Source of the DNA: Nakamurella alba
GTDB lineage: Bacteria; Actinomycetota; Actinomycetes; Mycobacteriales; Nakamurellaceae
NCBI RefSeq assembly: GCF_009707545.1
Contig: NZ_WLYK01000001.1
Location: forward strand, 1,116,001-1,180,000
Reading direction: 5' to 3'
DNA: 64,000 bases
In this document: positions 41,344 to 50,788 of the stretch, piece after piece
How the letters are laid out: each line of letters starts with the position of its first letter
How positions within the stretch are numbered: the first letter of the stretch is position 1
Made by a program: the position numbers and the translations under genes
Notes under the pieces: generated by a model
The model's input: the letters and a program-made list of their open reading frames with translations, nothing else
The model's database searches: none
Told to the model about the DNA's origin: nothing

Positions 41344-42630
41344 TCACGACTGACGGTCGTCCGTGTCCTCGCGCAGCAGGTCGGTGAGGACGAATCCGTG
41401 CCGGGCGAAACGGTCCTCGTGCGGCGGGAAGCCCTGCGCGCGGACCAGTCGCCCGTGCCGGGTGATGAAGAGGTCGGCGACCTCGACGACACCGGCCTCG
41501 ACACGGCCTGGCAGGGCGACGATCTCGCGGACGCGGCGGGACCCGTCCGGCTCCAGACCGGCCTGCACCACGATGTCGACCGAGGACGCGACGGTCGGCA
41601 CCACGAACGATGCGGTGACGTTCTCGCCGGCCAGCAGCGGCAGCGTGCACAGCTTGACCACCGCCTCCCGGGCGGAATTGGCGTGCACGCTGCACATCCC
41701 GGGCAGGCCGGAGTTGAGCGCGATCAACAGGTCGAGCGATTCCTCCTGCCGGACCTCGCCGACGACGATGCGGCTGGGCCGCATGCGCAGGGCCTCCTTG
41801 ATGAGCCGGCGCAGCCGGATCTCGCCGTGGCCCTCGAGGTTGGGCTGCCGGGTCTGCAGCGCCACCACGTCCGGTAGTTCGGGCTTGAGCTCGAACACTT
41901 CCTCGGCGGTGATGACGCGTTCGCGGGCGGGCACGGAGTTGACGAGAGCGCCGAGCAGGGTGGTCTTCCCGGCCTGGGTGCCGCCGGAGACGATGATGTT
42001 GAGCCCGGCCGTCACCGCGGCCTCGAGGAAGCGCGCGGCTTGGGCGGTGAGACTGCCACGGGCGACGAGGTCCTCGAGGCCGGGGGCGGCGACGACGAAC
42101 TTGCGGATGTTGACGGCGACGTGGTCGCGGGTGATGTCCGGGATGACGGCGTGCAGCCGGGAGCCGTCGGGCAGCAGGGCGTCGACGAAAGGCGAGGACA
42201 GGTCGATCCGGCGGCCGGAGGGTTTGAGCATCCGCTCGAGCAGGTCACGGACCTCGTCGCCGGTGAGCACCGTGGTGGTCAACTCGGACCGGCCGTGCCG
42301 GGCCACGAACACGCGGCCGGGCTGGTTGATCCAGATCTCCTCGACGTCGGGGTCGTCGAAATAGCGTTGCAGCGGGCCGAATCCGGCCAGCGCGTCGAAG
42401 ACGGTGCGGTGCACGGCGGCCCGGTCGTGCAGTGCCGGGAGAGCGCTGCTGCCGGCGCGTTCCTCGTAGTGCGCGATGACCTCGTCGATGAGCCGGCGGG
42501 CTCCGCGGTGGTCGGTGACCGGGTCGAGGCCGCGGCGCCGGACCAGTTCTCGGACCTCGTCGTGGACGTGGTCCAGTGCGGTGGCCCGGTCCGTGCCGGG
42601 CGCAGCCGTGATCGCCGATGGTGCCGCCAT
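41344..42630 (-). CDS. CpaF/TadA-type secretion ATPase (stand-alone)
   Basis: 428 residues from ATG 42630 (GAGGGGGAACGATC before it). N-terminal helical domain, then the secretion NTPase core: Walker A GGTQAGKTTL (216-225), Asp-box RPNLEGHGEIRLRRLIKEALRMRPSRIVVGEVR in pieces, and His-box GMCSVHANSAREA. Powers assembly of Flp/Tad pili or related type II/IV-like systems at the cytoplasmic face. TadB/TadC membrane partners are not adjacent; pseudopilin genes that could use it lie at 4.98-6.50 kb. Upstream gene is divergent, so it is transcribed alone. Confidence 0.92.
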   Translation of the reverse strand: MAAPSAITAAPGTDRATALDHVHDEVRELVRRRGLDPVTDHRGARRLIDEVIAHYEERAGSSALPALHDRAAVHRTVFDALAGFGPLQRYFDDPDVEEIWINQPGRVFVARHGRSELTTTVLTGDEVRDLLERMLKPSGRRIDLSSPFVDALLPDGSRLHAVIPDITRDHVAVNIRKFVVAAPGLEDLVARGSLTAQAARFLEAAVTAGLNIIVSGGTQAGKTTLLGALVNSVPARERVITAEEVFELKPELPDVVALQTRQPNLEGHGEIRLRRLIKEALRMRPSRIVVGEVRQEESLDLLIALNSGLPGMCSVHANSAREAVVKLCTLPLLAGENVTASFVVPTVASSVDIVVQAGLEPDGSRRVREIVALPGRVEAGVVEVADLFITRHGRLVRAQGFPPHEDRFARHGFVLTDLLREDTDDRQS

Positions 42631-42731
42631 GATCGTTCCCCCTCGATGCGACGGACCCGCCCCCGGATCCATCCCTTCCCCTTGCGGATGAGCCTACGCC
42701 CGGATCCCACCTGTCGGGCAGGATCGGGAGC

Positions 42732-43490
42732 ATGGTCGACGGTGCGGACGCGGACACCTGGTCCGGGCTGGCGGACGGCTGGTCCCGGTACTGGGGCGCC
42801 TCGACCGCTCCGGTGCACGAGGTGCTGATCCAGGCGGCCGGGATCCGCGGCGGGATGCGGGTGCTCGATGTCGGTTGCGGGAGTGGGGAGTTCCTGGCCC
42901 GGCTGGTGGCGGACGGGGTGCTGGTCGCCGGGGTGGACCCGGCGCCCGGGATGGTCGAGTTGGCCCGGCGACGGGTCCCCGGCGGCCAGGTGCATCCCGG
43001 CGATGCCGAGGACATCCCGTTCGAGGACAACTCCTTCGAGGTGGTGACCGCGGTCAACGCCCTGCAGTTCGCGGCGTACCCGTTCGACGCCCTCGACGAG
43101 TGGGCCCGGGTGCTGGTCCAGGGCGGGATGGTGGCCGTGGCCAACTGGGCGGAAGGTGCCCGCAACGACCTGGACGTGCTGGAGCGCGCGGTGGCCGACG
43201 CGGCCGGCGAGCCACTCGCCCCGGACGGCGAACTGCGCCGTCCGGGTGGACTGGAGAACGTGCTCGCCGAGGCCGGTCTGGAGGTTCTGGCCGCCGGGAT
43301 CATCGCGACGCCGTGGCAGCCGGCCGACGACCATGACCTGGTGCACGGCGTCCTGCTCGGCGAATTCGAGGGCACCATGAGCGACCGCGCCCCCGTCGTC
43401 CTCGCCGCGGCCGCACCCTTCCGCCGGCCGGACGGTGGCTACCTGCTGCACAACCACCACCGCTGGGCAGTGGCGCGCCATGTGATCTGA
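42732..43490 (+). CDS. SAM-dependent methyltransferase (class I)
   Basis: 252 residues from ATG 42732 with GGGAGC before it. Motif I VLDVGCGSGEFLARL (about 44-58), acidic end of strand 2 GVDPAPGMVELARR, motif II region AEDIPFEDNSFEVVTAVNALQF. UbiE/Methyltransf_11-like; small-molecule substrate, not predictable. Next gene is another methyltransferase of similar size, 58 bases downstream. Confidence 0.85.
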   Translation: MVDGADADTWSGLADGWSRYWGASTAPVHEVLIQAAGIRGGMRVLDVGCGSGEFLARLVADGVLVAGVDPAPGMVELARRRVPGGQVHPGDAEDIPFEDNSFEVVTAVNALQFAAYPFDALDEWARVLVQGGMVAVANWAEGARNDLDVLERAVADAAGEPLAPDGELRRPGGLENVLAEAGLEVLAAGIIATPWQPADDHDLVHGVLLGEFEGTMSDRAPVVLAAAAPFRRPDGGYLLHNHHRWAVARHVI

Positions 43491-43548
43491 GCCCGATGCA
43501 CCGTCTTTCCGGTTGCGGCTGTCGCACCGGCGACCTGACGATGGGGGC

Positions 43549-44334
43549 GTGGCGGACTGGGACGGGGCGGCCTACGCGGGGATCAACGGACTGCAGCAGG
43601 CGATGGCCGCTGCGTCGTTGGCGGCGGTACGGCTGACGGGGGACGAACGTGTGCTCGACATCGGTTGCGGGGACGGCGCTGTCAGCGCACGGATCGCCGA
43701 GCAGCTGACGGGCGGATCGGTGCTCGGCATCGACCCCAGCCCGCGGATGCTCGAGGTGGCGCGCGAGCGACTGCCCGGTGATCCGCGGCTGTCCTTCGAG
43801 GCCGGCGACGTGATGAACCTGCCCTTCCGGTCCGAGTTCGATCTCGCTGTCTCCTTCAACGCGTTGCACTGGGTCCGCGACCAGGCGCACGCGCTCCGGC
43901 AGATCGCCGCGGCGTTGCGGCCCGGCGGCCGGGCGGTGCTGCTGATGGTCTGCGCCGGCCCGCGTCGCGGCATCGAGGACGTCGCCATGGAGGTGACCGA
44001 GGAGCCGGCCTGGGCCACCGCCTTCGCCGGGTTCCGGTCGCCGTTCTTCCACGCCGACCCGGGCGACTTCGGGTCGGACGCGGTGGACGCCGGCTTCGAG
44101 CTGGTCGACCTGTCCGTCACCGACCGGTCGTGGGAGTTCGGGTCGCGGGAGGCGCTGGCCGACTGGTGCACCGTGGGGTTCGCCGACTGGGGGGCGCGGT
44201 TGCCGCCCGGACAGCTGCCGGTGTTCGTCGGCGAGGTGGTGCGCCGGTACGAGGCGTTCACCCGCAGCCCGGGTCTGTTCGCCTTCTACCAGCTCCGCGC
44301 CGAGCTGCGCCGACCGTCTAGCCTGCGGAGGTGA
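43549..44334 (+). CDS. Trans-aconitate-methyltransferase-like SAM enzyme
   Basis: 261 residues from GTG 43549. Motif I VLDIGCGDGAVSARIAEQL, GIDPSPRMLEVARERL, then DLAVSFNALHWVRDQAHALRQIAAALRPGG. The WDGAAYAGINGLQQAMA start and FNALHWV match the trans-aconitate 2-methyltransferase group (Tam), whose N-terminus normally reads W-x-x-x-Y. Substrate in this organism is inferred only. Its stop overlaps the GTG of the next gene (GTGA). Confidence 0.83.
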   Translation: MADWDGAAYAGINGLQQAMAAASLAAVRLTGDERVLDIGCGDGAVSARIAEQLTGGSVLGIDPSPRMLEVARERLPGDPRLSFEAGDVMNLPFRSEFDLAVSFNALHWVRDQAHALRQIAAALRPGGRAVLLMVCAGPRRGIEDVAMEVTEEPAWATAFAGFRSPFFHADPGDFGSDAVDAGFELVDLSVTDRSWEFGSREALADWCTVGFADWGARLPPGQLPVFVGEVVRRYEAFTRSPGLFAFYQLRAELRRPSSLRR

Positions 44335-45161
44335 CCGCCCCCGATCCCACGCCCGAGACCGTCGGCACCCCGTCCCTGCAGGACGACCTCGCGGTCGCGC
44401 TCCGGCTGGCCGATGCCGCCGACGCGATCAGTCTGGAGCGGTTCGGCGCCGCCGACCTGCACGTGGTGGCCAAGCCCGACCTGACCCCGGTGTCCGATGC
44501 CGACCTGGCCGTGGAGCAACAGATCCGGGCACTGCTGGAGCAGGTGCGGCCGGAGGACACCGTGATGGGCGAGGAGTTCGGCTCCGGGGACGAGACCGCC
44601 CGTCGGCGCTGGGTCATCGACCCGATCGACGGCACCAAGAACTTCGTCCGCGGCGTGCCGGTGTGGGCCACGCTGATCGCGCTGTTCGACGGCGACGAGC
44701 CGGTGGTCGGCGTGGTGTCCGCCCCCGCGCTGGCCCGCCGCTGGTGGGCCGCCACCGGTCTCGGTGCCTTCGCCAGCTTCGCCGATCGCGGCGCGGTGCC
44801 CTGCAAGGTCTCCGGTGTGACCGATCTCGCCGACGCCTCGGTCGCCTACTCCGACCGCGAGGAGTGGATCCGCGCCGGCCGGATCGCCGGGTTCGACGCG
44901 CTGCTGGCGAGCGCCTGGCGGACCCGCGGGTACGGCGACTTCTGGTCCTACCTGCTGGTGGCCGAGGGGGCCGCGGACATCGCCGCGGAACCCGAGCTGA
45001 ACCTGTGGGACCTGGCCGCACTCGTCCCGGTCGTGCGGGAGGCGGGCGGGGTGTTCACCGACGTCGGCGGCGCCCCGATCGGGCCGGGCAGCGTGAGCGC
45101 GCTGGCCACCAACGGCGCACTGCACGAGATCGCCCGGGCCACCCTCGCGCCCGCGGAGTGA
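44331..45161 (+). CDS. hisN: Histidinol-phosphatase HisN (inositol monophosphatase family)
   Basis: 276 residues. IMPase motifs: GEEFGSG (first metal Glu), WVIDPIDGTKNFVRGVPVWATLIAL (Asp-Pro-x-Asp-Gly-Thr, catalytic), and ELNLWDLAALVPVVREAGGVFTD at the C-terminus. FVRGVPVW is typical for the HisN-type branch that hydrolyses histidinol phosphate in histidine synthesis; other IMPase substrates remain possible. GTG start overlaps the preceding stop, and TAGCCT six bases before it could be a leaderless -10. Confidence 0.88.
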   Translation: MTAPDPTPETVGTPSLQDDLAVALRLADAADAISLERFGAADLHVVAKPDLTPVSDADLAVEQQIRALLEQVRPEDTVMGEEFGSGDETARRRWVIDPIDGTKNFVRGVPVWATLIALFDGDEPVVGVVSAPALARRWWAATGLGAFASFADRGAVPCKVSGVTDLADASVAYSDREEWIRAGRIAGFDALLASAWRTRGYGDFWSYLLVAEGAADIAAEPELNLWDLAALVPVVREAGGVFTDVGGAPIGPGSVSALATNGALHEIARATLAPAE

Positions 45162-45292
45162 TGCCGCGGGGCCGACGGGTGAGGACCCCGTGACCAGCAG
45201 TGACGACGAATAACCGCGTGCTCGGCCCGCGCGACATCCCGTACGGCCAGGTCACGTGGAGATAACGAGCCGGACCCGTAAAGTCTCCGCTT

Positions 45293-45982
45293 GTGATTCA
45301 CCTGTCCCACGTGTCGAAGAGTTACAAGACATCGACCCGTCCCGCCCTCGACGACATCTCCGTCGACGTCGAGAAGGGCGAGTTCGCCTTCCTCATCGGC
45401 CCGTCGGGATCCGGCAAGTCGACGTTCCTGCGGCTGCTGCTGCGGGAGGACGTGCCGAGCAAGGGCGAGATCGAGGTGGCCGGGCGTGACCTGGTCAAGC
45501 TGCGGCGGTCGAAGGTGCCGGTGCACCGGCGGCGGCTGGGCTGCGTGTTCCAGGACTTCCGGCTGCTGAACAACAAGACGGTCGAGCAGAACGTCGGATT
45601 CGCGCTCGAGGTGATCGGCCGGCCGCGCGCCGCGATCAACAAGATCGTGCCCGAGGTGCTCGAGCTGGTCGGCCTGGACGGCAAGTCGCGCCGGCTGCCG
45701 CACGAGCTGTCCGGTGGCGAGCAGCAGCGGGTGGCGATCGCCCGGGCCTTCGTCAACCGGCCGCTGCTGCTGCTGGCCGACGAGCCCACCGGCAACCTGG
45801 ACCCGGACACCAGCGCGGACATCATGCTGCTGCTGGAGCGCATCAACCGGACCGGCACGACGGTGCTGATGGCCACGCACGACAACACCATCGTGGACTC
45901 GATGCGGCGACGCGTCATCGAGCTGCAGCTCGGGAAGGTCGTCCGCGACGAGGCGAGAGGCGTCTACGGCGTCGGCCGCTGA
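45293..45982 (+). CDS. ftsE: Cell division ATP-binding protein FtsE
   Basis: 229 residues from GTG 45293. ABC ATPase: Walker [10 protein letters not shown] (about 36-44), Q-loop VFQDFRLL, signature [14 protein letters not shown], Walker [10 protein letters not shown]-loop ATHD. The early [20 protein letters not shown] and [22 protein letters not shown] are typical of FtsE. With FtsX it couples divisome ATP use to activation of cell-wall hydrolases at midcell. TAAAGT ends eight bases before the start, a plausible -10. The prfB gene often found just upstream in actinobacteria is missing. Confidence 0.96.
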   Translation: MIHLSHVSKSYKTSTRPALDDISVDVEKGEFAFLIGPSGSGKSTFLRLLLREDVPSKGEIEVAGRDLVKLRRSKVPVHRRRLGCVFQDFRLLNNKTVEQNVGFALEVIGRPRAAINKIVPEVLELVGLDGKSRRLPHELSGGEQQRVAIARAFVNRPLLLLADEPTGNLDPDTSADIMLLLERINRTGTTVLMATHDNTIVDSMRRRVIELQLGKVVRDEARGVYGVGR

Positions 45983-46059
45983 CCCTCCCCCCCGGGCCGC
46001 CCGTCGGCCTGATCCACACCTGCACCGCGAACAGAGCGGAGCAGCCGCGAAAGGAACAC

Positions 46060-46962
46060 ATGCGCGCCGGATTCATCTTCAGCGAGGCGTTCACCGGCAT
46101 CCGCCGGAACATCACGATGACCATCGCGATGGTGCTGACCACCGCGATCTCCTTGCTGCTGCTCGGGTTCGGCCTGGTGCTGGCCAAGGTCAGCGACAAG
46201 ACCCGGGACATCTTCGGCGACCGGGTCGAGGTGTCGGTCTACCTGACCACCGAGCTGTCCACCGGTGACCCGAACTGCAGCCAGGACATCTGCCAGGCGC
46301 TGCTCAACTCGCTGCAGGCCAACCCCGAGGTGCAGACGGTCGACTTCCAGAGCCAGGACGCCGCGTTCGAGGCCTACCAGCGGCAGTTCGCCGGCCAGCC
46401 GGAGATGCTGGAGATCGCCCGCAAGGAGGCGCTGCCGGCGTCGTTCCAGGTGCGGCTGAACGACCCGACCCGGTTCCGGGTGATCAGCGAGCAGTACACC
46501 GGCCAGCCGGGTGTGCAGTCGGTCAACGACCAGAGCGAGCTGATCGACAAGATCTTCAGCTTCCTGGACTCGGTGCGGCTCGCCGCGATCATCATCGCCG
46601 CGATCCAGGGCATCGCCGCGGTGCTGCTGATCGCCAACATGGTCCAGGTGGCGGCGCTGTCCAGACGCACCGAGACCAACATCATGAGACTCGTCGGCGC
46701 CAGTCGATGGCGCACCCAGCTCCCGTTCATGATCGAGGCGGTGGTCGCCGCGGTGGTCGGCATCGCCCTGGCGATCGGCGGGCTGGTGGTGGCCAAGGTC
46801 AGCCTGCTGGACCGGGTGCTGGGCACATTGATCAACGCGAACGTACTGGCGCCCATCGACGGGTCGGACATCGTCTGGGCCGCGTACTGGTTGGTGCCGG
46901 TGGGGGTGGCGCTGGCCGCGGTCTCGGCCTACACGACCCTGCGGCTGTACGTCCGGATGTAG
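46060..46962 (+). CDS. ftsX: Cell division protein FtsX
   Basis: 300 residues from ATG 46060 with GCGAAAGGAAC before it. Four membrane helices: about 22-42, 168-193, 220-245 and 270-292. A large extracellular loop (about 45-165) contains a Cys pair (CSQDIC), typical of actinobacterial FtsX, which binds peptidoglycan hydrolase activators. Sits in the membrane with FtsE. The last six codons including the stop are duplicated directly after the gene. Confidence 0.96.
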   Translation: MRAGFIFSEAFTGIRRNITMTIAMVLTTAISLLLLGFGLVLAKVSDKTRDIFGDRVEVSVYLTTELSTGDPNCSQDICQALLNSLQANPEVQTVDFQSQDAAFEAYQRQFAGQPEMLEIARKEALPASFQVRLNDPTRFRVISEQYTGQPGVQSVNDQSELIDKIFSFLDSVRLAAIIIAAIQGIAAVLLIANMVQVAALSRRTETNIMRLVGASRWRTQLPFMIEAVVAAVVGIALAIGGLVVAKVSLLDRVLGTLINANVLAPIDGSDIVWAAYWLVPVGVALAAVSAYTTLRLYVRM

Positions 46963-46980
46963 CTGTACGTCCGGATGTAG
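46945..46980 (+). repeat. Tandem duplication of the ftsX 3' end, 2 x 18 bp
   Basis: CTGTACGTCCGGATGTAG (46945-46962, coding Leu-Tyr-Val-Arg-Met-stop) is repeated exactly at 46963-46980. The second copy is in frame and also ends in TAG, so readthrough would add only six residues. A partial third (CTGT) follows. Confidence 0.95.
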
Positions 46981-47056
46981 CTGTTCGGCCTGATGACGAC
47001 GGTGCACGGTCGCGCCCGGGAAATCACTGGCCGCGGCTGAGTACTCTGGTCGGGCC

Positions 47057-47569
47057 ATGGCTACCGACAGACGCGCAGAACGGCGCACCGAGAAGCGGGC
47101 CTCCGGGAAGTCGCTGATCGCGTCGAACCGCAAGGCCCGGCACGACTATTCGATCATCGACGTCCTCGAGGCGGGGATCTCGCTCACCGGCACCGAGGTG
47201 AAGTCCCTGCGGGCCGGCCGCGCCTCCCTGGTGGACGCCTTCGCGACGGTCACCGATGACGAGGTGTGGCTGCGCAACCTGCACATCGCCGAGTACGCCG
47301 AGGGCACCTGGACCAACCACGCCCCGCGCCGGGCCCGGAAACTGTTGCTGCACCGCGCGGAGATCGACCGGCTGCTGGCCAAGCTTCGCGAAGGCGGGCT
47401 GGCCCTGGTGCCGCTGTCCCTGTACTTCCTGGACGGCAAGGTCAAGGTCGAACTGGCCCTGGCCCGCGGCAAGAAGGAGTACGACAAGCGGCAGTCGATG
47501 GCCAAGCGGGACGCCGACCGGGAGATGGCCGTCGCCGCCGGTCGCCGTGCCAAGGGCTACCGGGACTGA
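47057..47569 (+). CDS. smpB: SsrA-binding protein SmpB
   Basis: 170 residues from ATG 47057. Signature [50 protein letters not shown], and GKKEYDKRQ near the end; the basic C-terminal tail inserts into the mRNA channel. Binds tmRNA and brings it to stalled ribosomes for trans-translation. The tmRNA gene starts about 110 bases downstream, the usual pairing. Confidence 0.97.
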   Translation: MATDRRAERRTEKRASGKSLIASNRKARHDYSIIDVLEAGISLTGTEVKSLRAGRASLVDAFATVTDDEVWLRNLHIAEYAEGTWTNHAPRRARKLLLHRAEIDRLLAKLREGGLALVPLSLYFLDGKVKVELALARGKKEYDKRQSMAKRDADREMAVAAGRRAKGYRD

Positions 47570-47608
47570 CCGGCCGGAAAACCCGTCCTCGAACAAGCGG
47601 GGAACAGG

Positions 47609-47614
47609 TAGACT
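47609..47614 (+). promoter_or_regulatory. Candidate -10 box for tmRNA
   Basis: TAGACT stands 64 bases before the mature tmRNA 5' end. A TCGAAC at 47589-47594 could be its -35, but the 14-base spacing is short. A 5' leader would be trimmed by RNase P. Confidence 0.35.
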
Positions 47615-47677
47615 GACTCCGCTGTTCCACCTGTGCAGTACGGAGCAGCACCAGCAGTACCCGAGCAGTCCCCGCAC

Positions 47678-48047
47678 GGGGGTGATCGGTTTCGACAGTG
47701 TCTGTCGAGTGAGGAGAAGCGGGCCGAGGAAGGCAACGATCATCTCGTTAACGATCCGTTGCAAAAAAATCAAGCGCCGACAACAGTCAGCGCGAGTTCG
47801 CCCTCGCCGCCTGAGCGAGTAGCGACTCCGTCAGACCGAGCTCGCCTCCGGCTCGGATCCTGGCGTCGATCAGGAGGATCACCAAAGGACCCGGTCACGG
47901 GGTCCGGCGGGACATCTCACAGTGACTGGGCCTGTCACGATGGCACGTTCGCATGATCATCGGGGCCGAGTAGAGACCTAGCGGACTGCGCCCGGAGAAG
48001 TCCTCACAACACAACATTGGACGCGGGTTCGATTCCCGCCACCTCCA
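47678..48047 (+). ncRNA. ssrA: Transfer-messenger RNA (tmRNA)
   Basis: 370 bases. The 5' end GGGGGTG pairs with CACCTCC (48040-48046) to form the alanine-type acceptor stem with a G-T pair; discriminator A is 48047. GGTTTCGACAG near the start and the T-arm GGGTTCGATTCCCGCC near the end are canonical. The tag frame starts at resume codon GCA 47761 and reads AKKSSADNSQREFALAA then TGA (47812-47814); ALAA targets tagged proteins to proteases. CCA is not encoded (CGA follows), so it must be added. Acts with SmpB to rescue stalled ribosomes. Confidence 0.97.
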
Positions 48048-48050
48048 CGA

Positions 48051-48084
48051 GAAGCCCCCGACCTGCCCGGTCGGGGGCTTCTTT
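48051..48084 (+). terminator. Intrinsic terminator of tmRNA
   Basis: GAAGCCCCCGACC (48051-48063) pairs perfectly with 48069-48081, 5-base loop, followed by TTT. It begins four bases after the mature 3' end. Confidence 0.9.
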
Positions 48085-48129
48085 GGTGTTGGGGACCTGT
48101 TGTTCTGGTTCCGGTCGCGCCGGCTGAGA

Positions 48130-48840
48130 TCAGTGCCGGCCGATGGGGCCGGTGTCGACACGACCCTGCTCGGTGTGGTTGCGCGGGTGGTGGGTCTGCG
48201 ACGGGTGCGGGACACCGGGGTGCGGTGCGTTGGGCCGCAACGGGGCCGGGTTCGGCTGGTAGCAGCGGATCGTGGTGCGCACGACGCCCTGGATCGTCTT
48301 GCGGACCGCATCGGACTCCTGCGGCCCGAAGCCGGCGATGATCAGCGAGACCGACCCGTGGATGGTGCTCCACAGCGCGAACGCGATCAGCCTGGTGTCG
48401 CCGACGAGCGCGCCGCGGGCCTCCGCCTCGCCGACCAGGTCGAGCAGCGCGTCGAAGGTGCCGCCGCTCATCGCCATCTGGTCCGGATCCTGGACGTACT
48501 GCGCCAGGCCGGAGCCGAACATGACCTGGTAGAGGTGCGGGTTCGCGAGCGCCCACTCGCCGTACGTCAGGCCCATCGAGATCAGGGTCTGGATCGGGTC
48601 CTCGTCACGCTGGATCCGGTGCTGTGCCTCGCTGAAGAGTGCGAAGGCACGGCCGTGCAGGGCCGCCAGCAACCCCGGCTTCCCGCCGAAGAGTGAGTAG
48701 ACGGCGGTCGTCGACGTGCCCTCCGCCGCGGCCAGCGTGCGGAGCGACAGCGCGCCGATCCCGTGGTCGGCAACGGTCTGCGCAGTGCGGTCCAGCAGGC
48801 GGGCGCGCAGGTCGGCGTCATGGAGTTTCGGTCGTGGCAC
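48130..48840 (-). CDS. TetR family transcriptional regulator
   Basis: 236 residues. N-terminal helix-turn-helix (about 8-58): LRARLLDRTAQTVADHGIGALSLRTLAAAEGTSTTAVYSLFGGKPGLL in pieces. Ligand domain about 75-195 (GLTYGEWALANPHLYQVMFG) is of the WHG/TetR_C_33 type. The last 40 residues are His/Pro-rich and look disordered. Target genes are not evident; upstream is a 440-base region without genes. Start ATG 48840. Confidence 0.9.
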   Translation of the reverse strand: MPRPKLHDADLRARLLDRTAQTVADHGIGALSLRTLAAAEGTSTTAVYSLFGGKPGLLAALHGRAFALFSEAQHRIQRDEDPIQTLISMGLTYGEWALANPHLYQVMFGSGLAQYVQDPDQMAMSGGTFDALLDLVGEAEARGALVGDTRLIAFALWSTIHGSVSLIIAGFGPQESDAVRKTIQGVVRTTIRCYQPNPAPLRPNAPHPGVPHPSQTHHPRNHTEQGRVDTGPIGRH

Positions 48841-49280
48841 CGCGGCAAATTACCACGAAATGGCGAACCGTTGTGTTCCGGCGCACGGGTGAATCCGACA
48901 CCTACAGAGGCTTTCAAGCTTCGGCGGAGCGAGGACATTGGCCGAACGTTGTTCTAATCGAGACGTTTCGTCACCCGCTCGCATGACTGATCGTGCCAGA
49001 TCGGTGACGATCGGTCGAACATCGTTGTCCCGCCCGTTCTGTCCGAATGGTCCGGAAGTGCGGAATGCGCCCGTCCGCCGACCCGTAGGCCTCGCATCAG
49101 CGTCCCGGATCGGGTGATTCCCGGAGCCGCCGGCGGGGTGTAGACCGCCGCGCAGCTGCTCCGGTCGGGCTTCACCCGCCCGGACCGGCCGCGGCGGCGG
49201 AAGAGTGCCGCCGTATCGGACCAGCGCGGTACCCATCGGGGCGCCGGTGCTGCAGGTCGGACCAGTAGACGTAGAGGCGG
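48841..49280. other. 440-bp region without recognisable genes
   Basis: Lies between the starts of the TetR gene side and the stop of the MgtE-like gene. Composition is slightly less GC-rich near 48841-48980. Short open frames exist on both strands but none has a ribosome site plus protein-like sequence. It presumably holds the TetR promoter. Confidence 0.5.
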
Positions 49281-50588
49281 TCAGGACCGGCCGGCATCCT
49301 TGAGGCGCGGGGTGGACCGCGGGCGGTTCGGGATGTCGCCGATCCCTTCCTCGCGCCAGTTGTCCGGCAGCAGGTGGTCCAGGACGTCGTCGACGGTCAC
49401 GGCACCCAGCAGGTGTTCCTCGTCGTCGACCACCGGGGCGCAGACCAGGTTGTAGGCCGCGAAGAAACGGGTGACCTCGGCGAGGGTCCCGGTGGGGGAG
49501 AGCCTGGCGACCTGGGTGTCGATGGCGGCCGCGACCAGTCCGAACGGCGCCTCCCGGAGCAGCCGCTGGGTGTGCACCACACCGAGGTAGCGCCCGGTCG
49601 GGGTGGCCTGCGGCGGGCGGCAGACGAAGACCATCGATGCCAGTGCCGGGGTCAGGTCGGGGGAGCGCACCCGGGCGAGCGCCTCGGCGACCGTGGCGTC
49701 CGGGGTCATCACGATCGGCTCCGGGGTCATCAGACCGCCGACGGTGTCGAAGGAGTACTGCAGCAGCCGGCGGACCGGGGCCGACTCCTCCGGCTCCATC
49801 AGCTCCAGCAGCCGCTCGGACAGCCCGGTCGGCAGCTCGGCGAGCAGGTCGGCGGCGTCGTCCGGGTCCATCGCCTCCAGGATGTCCGCGGCCCGGGCGT
49901 CGTCCAGGTGGGCGAGCAGGTCCTTCTGGTCGTCCTCCGGCAGCTCCTCGATGACATCGGCGAGCCGGTCGTCGTCGAGCGCGTCGGCGATCTCGTACCG
50001 CCGGGCCGGTGGCAGCTCGCGGATCGCCGAGGCGGCATCCGCGGCGCGGATGCCCTCGAACGAGGCCAGCAACTGCTCCGTGCGCAGGTTGGTGGAGTCG
50101 GTGAAGTCGGTGAGATCCAGCCCGCGCACGTCCGTCCAGCCGAGCACCTGCACCGGGGCCCGCCGGGTGAGCATGCCGCTGCGCTCGCGCACCGCGATCC
50201 GGTCCACGATCCAGTCCCGGGTCCGGGTCTGCTCGATTGCGGCGTCGACGATCGTCGCCGCCGCGGTGGTGGTCGCGATCCGCACCTTCGTCCCGATCAG
50301 CTGACCGCTGACCAGCACCTCGGTCCGGCGCTGCTCGAACTGGCGCAGGCTCACCGATCCGGTGGCCAGCGAGATGCCGTCGCCGGCCACCGAGGTGATC
50401 CGCAGCATGGGCACGAAGATCGGCCGCCGGGTGGGCAACTCGACCACGATGCCGAGCACCCGTGGTGGCTTCCGGTCCAGTCGCAGGGCGGCGACGATGT
50501 CGCGCACCTTGCCGATCGACTCGCCCGAGGGTCCGTAGACCGGCAGACCGACCGTCTGGGCCGCGAAGACCCTCGTTGCACCAGCCAC
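49281..50588 (-). CDS. MgtE N-terminal/CBS domain protein without membrane channel
   Basis: 435 residues from GTG 50588. 1-100 resembles a PRC-barrel (VYGPSGESIGKVRDIVAALR). About 165-285 is the MgtE N-domain superhelix: LASFEGIRAADAASAIRELPP, DALDDDRLADVIEELPEDDQKDLL, AHLDDARAADILEAMDPDDAADLLAELP. About 295-415 are two CBS domains (GGLMTPEPIVMTPDATVAEAL; VVDDEEHLLGAVTVDDVLDHLL). The channel domain that follows in MgtE Mg2+ channels is absent, so this is a soluble Mg2+-sensing relative rather than a transporter. This soluble form is frequent in actinobacteria. Confidence 0.85.
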   Translation of the reverse strand: MAGATRVFAAQTVGLPVYGPSGESIGKVRDIVAALRLDRKPPRVLGIVVELPTRRPIFVPMLRITSVAGDGISLATGSVSLRQFEQRRTEVLVSGQLIGTKVRIATTTAAATIVDAAIEQTRTRDWIVDRIAVRERSGMLTRRAPVQVLGWTDVRGLDLTDFTDSTNLRTEQLLASFEGIRAADAASAIRELPPARRYEIADALDDDRLADVIEELPEDDQKDLLAHLDDARAADILEAMDPDDAADLLAELPTGLSERLLELMEPEESAPVRRLLQYSFDTVGGLMTPEPIVMTPDATVAEALARVRSPDLTPALASMVFVCRPPQATPTGRYLGVVHTQRLLREAPFGLVAAAIDTQVARLSPTGTLAEVTRFFAAYNLVCAPVVDDEEHLLGAVTVDDVLDHLLPDNWREEGIGDIPNRPRSTPRLKDAGRS

Positions 50589-50788
50589 GCCGCAACTGTA
50601 GGGCCCGGTGCCTCCGCTACTTCCCCATGCCGTGACCCAGCAGTTCCCGGCCGTCTCCCATCGTGGGTTCACACCGGTGGGACAGCCCCGGCACGTAGGG
50701 TGTCCAGGCCGGACACCCTTCACCGGGCTACGGCGGAGCAGACCCCGCAGTTGAGAAGACCCAGTACCCGACGAAGGAATCCCTCCCT

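Noticed and set aside
46945-46980. CRISPR-like direct repeats
   Set aside because: Only two adjacent copies with no spacer; all other repeats in the window are likewise tandem pairs or palindromes, so there is no CRISPR array.
48954-49175. Small minus-strand frame (73 codons) in the 440-bp gap
   Set aside because: No good ribosome site and no conserved pattern; length expected by chance at this GC content.
48850-50595. 581-codon minus-strand frame covering the MgtE-like gene and the 440-bp gap
   Set aside because: Shadow frame; the MgtE-N/CBS protein in the neighbouring frame explains the region, and the gap part has no domain.
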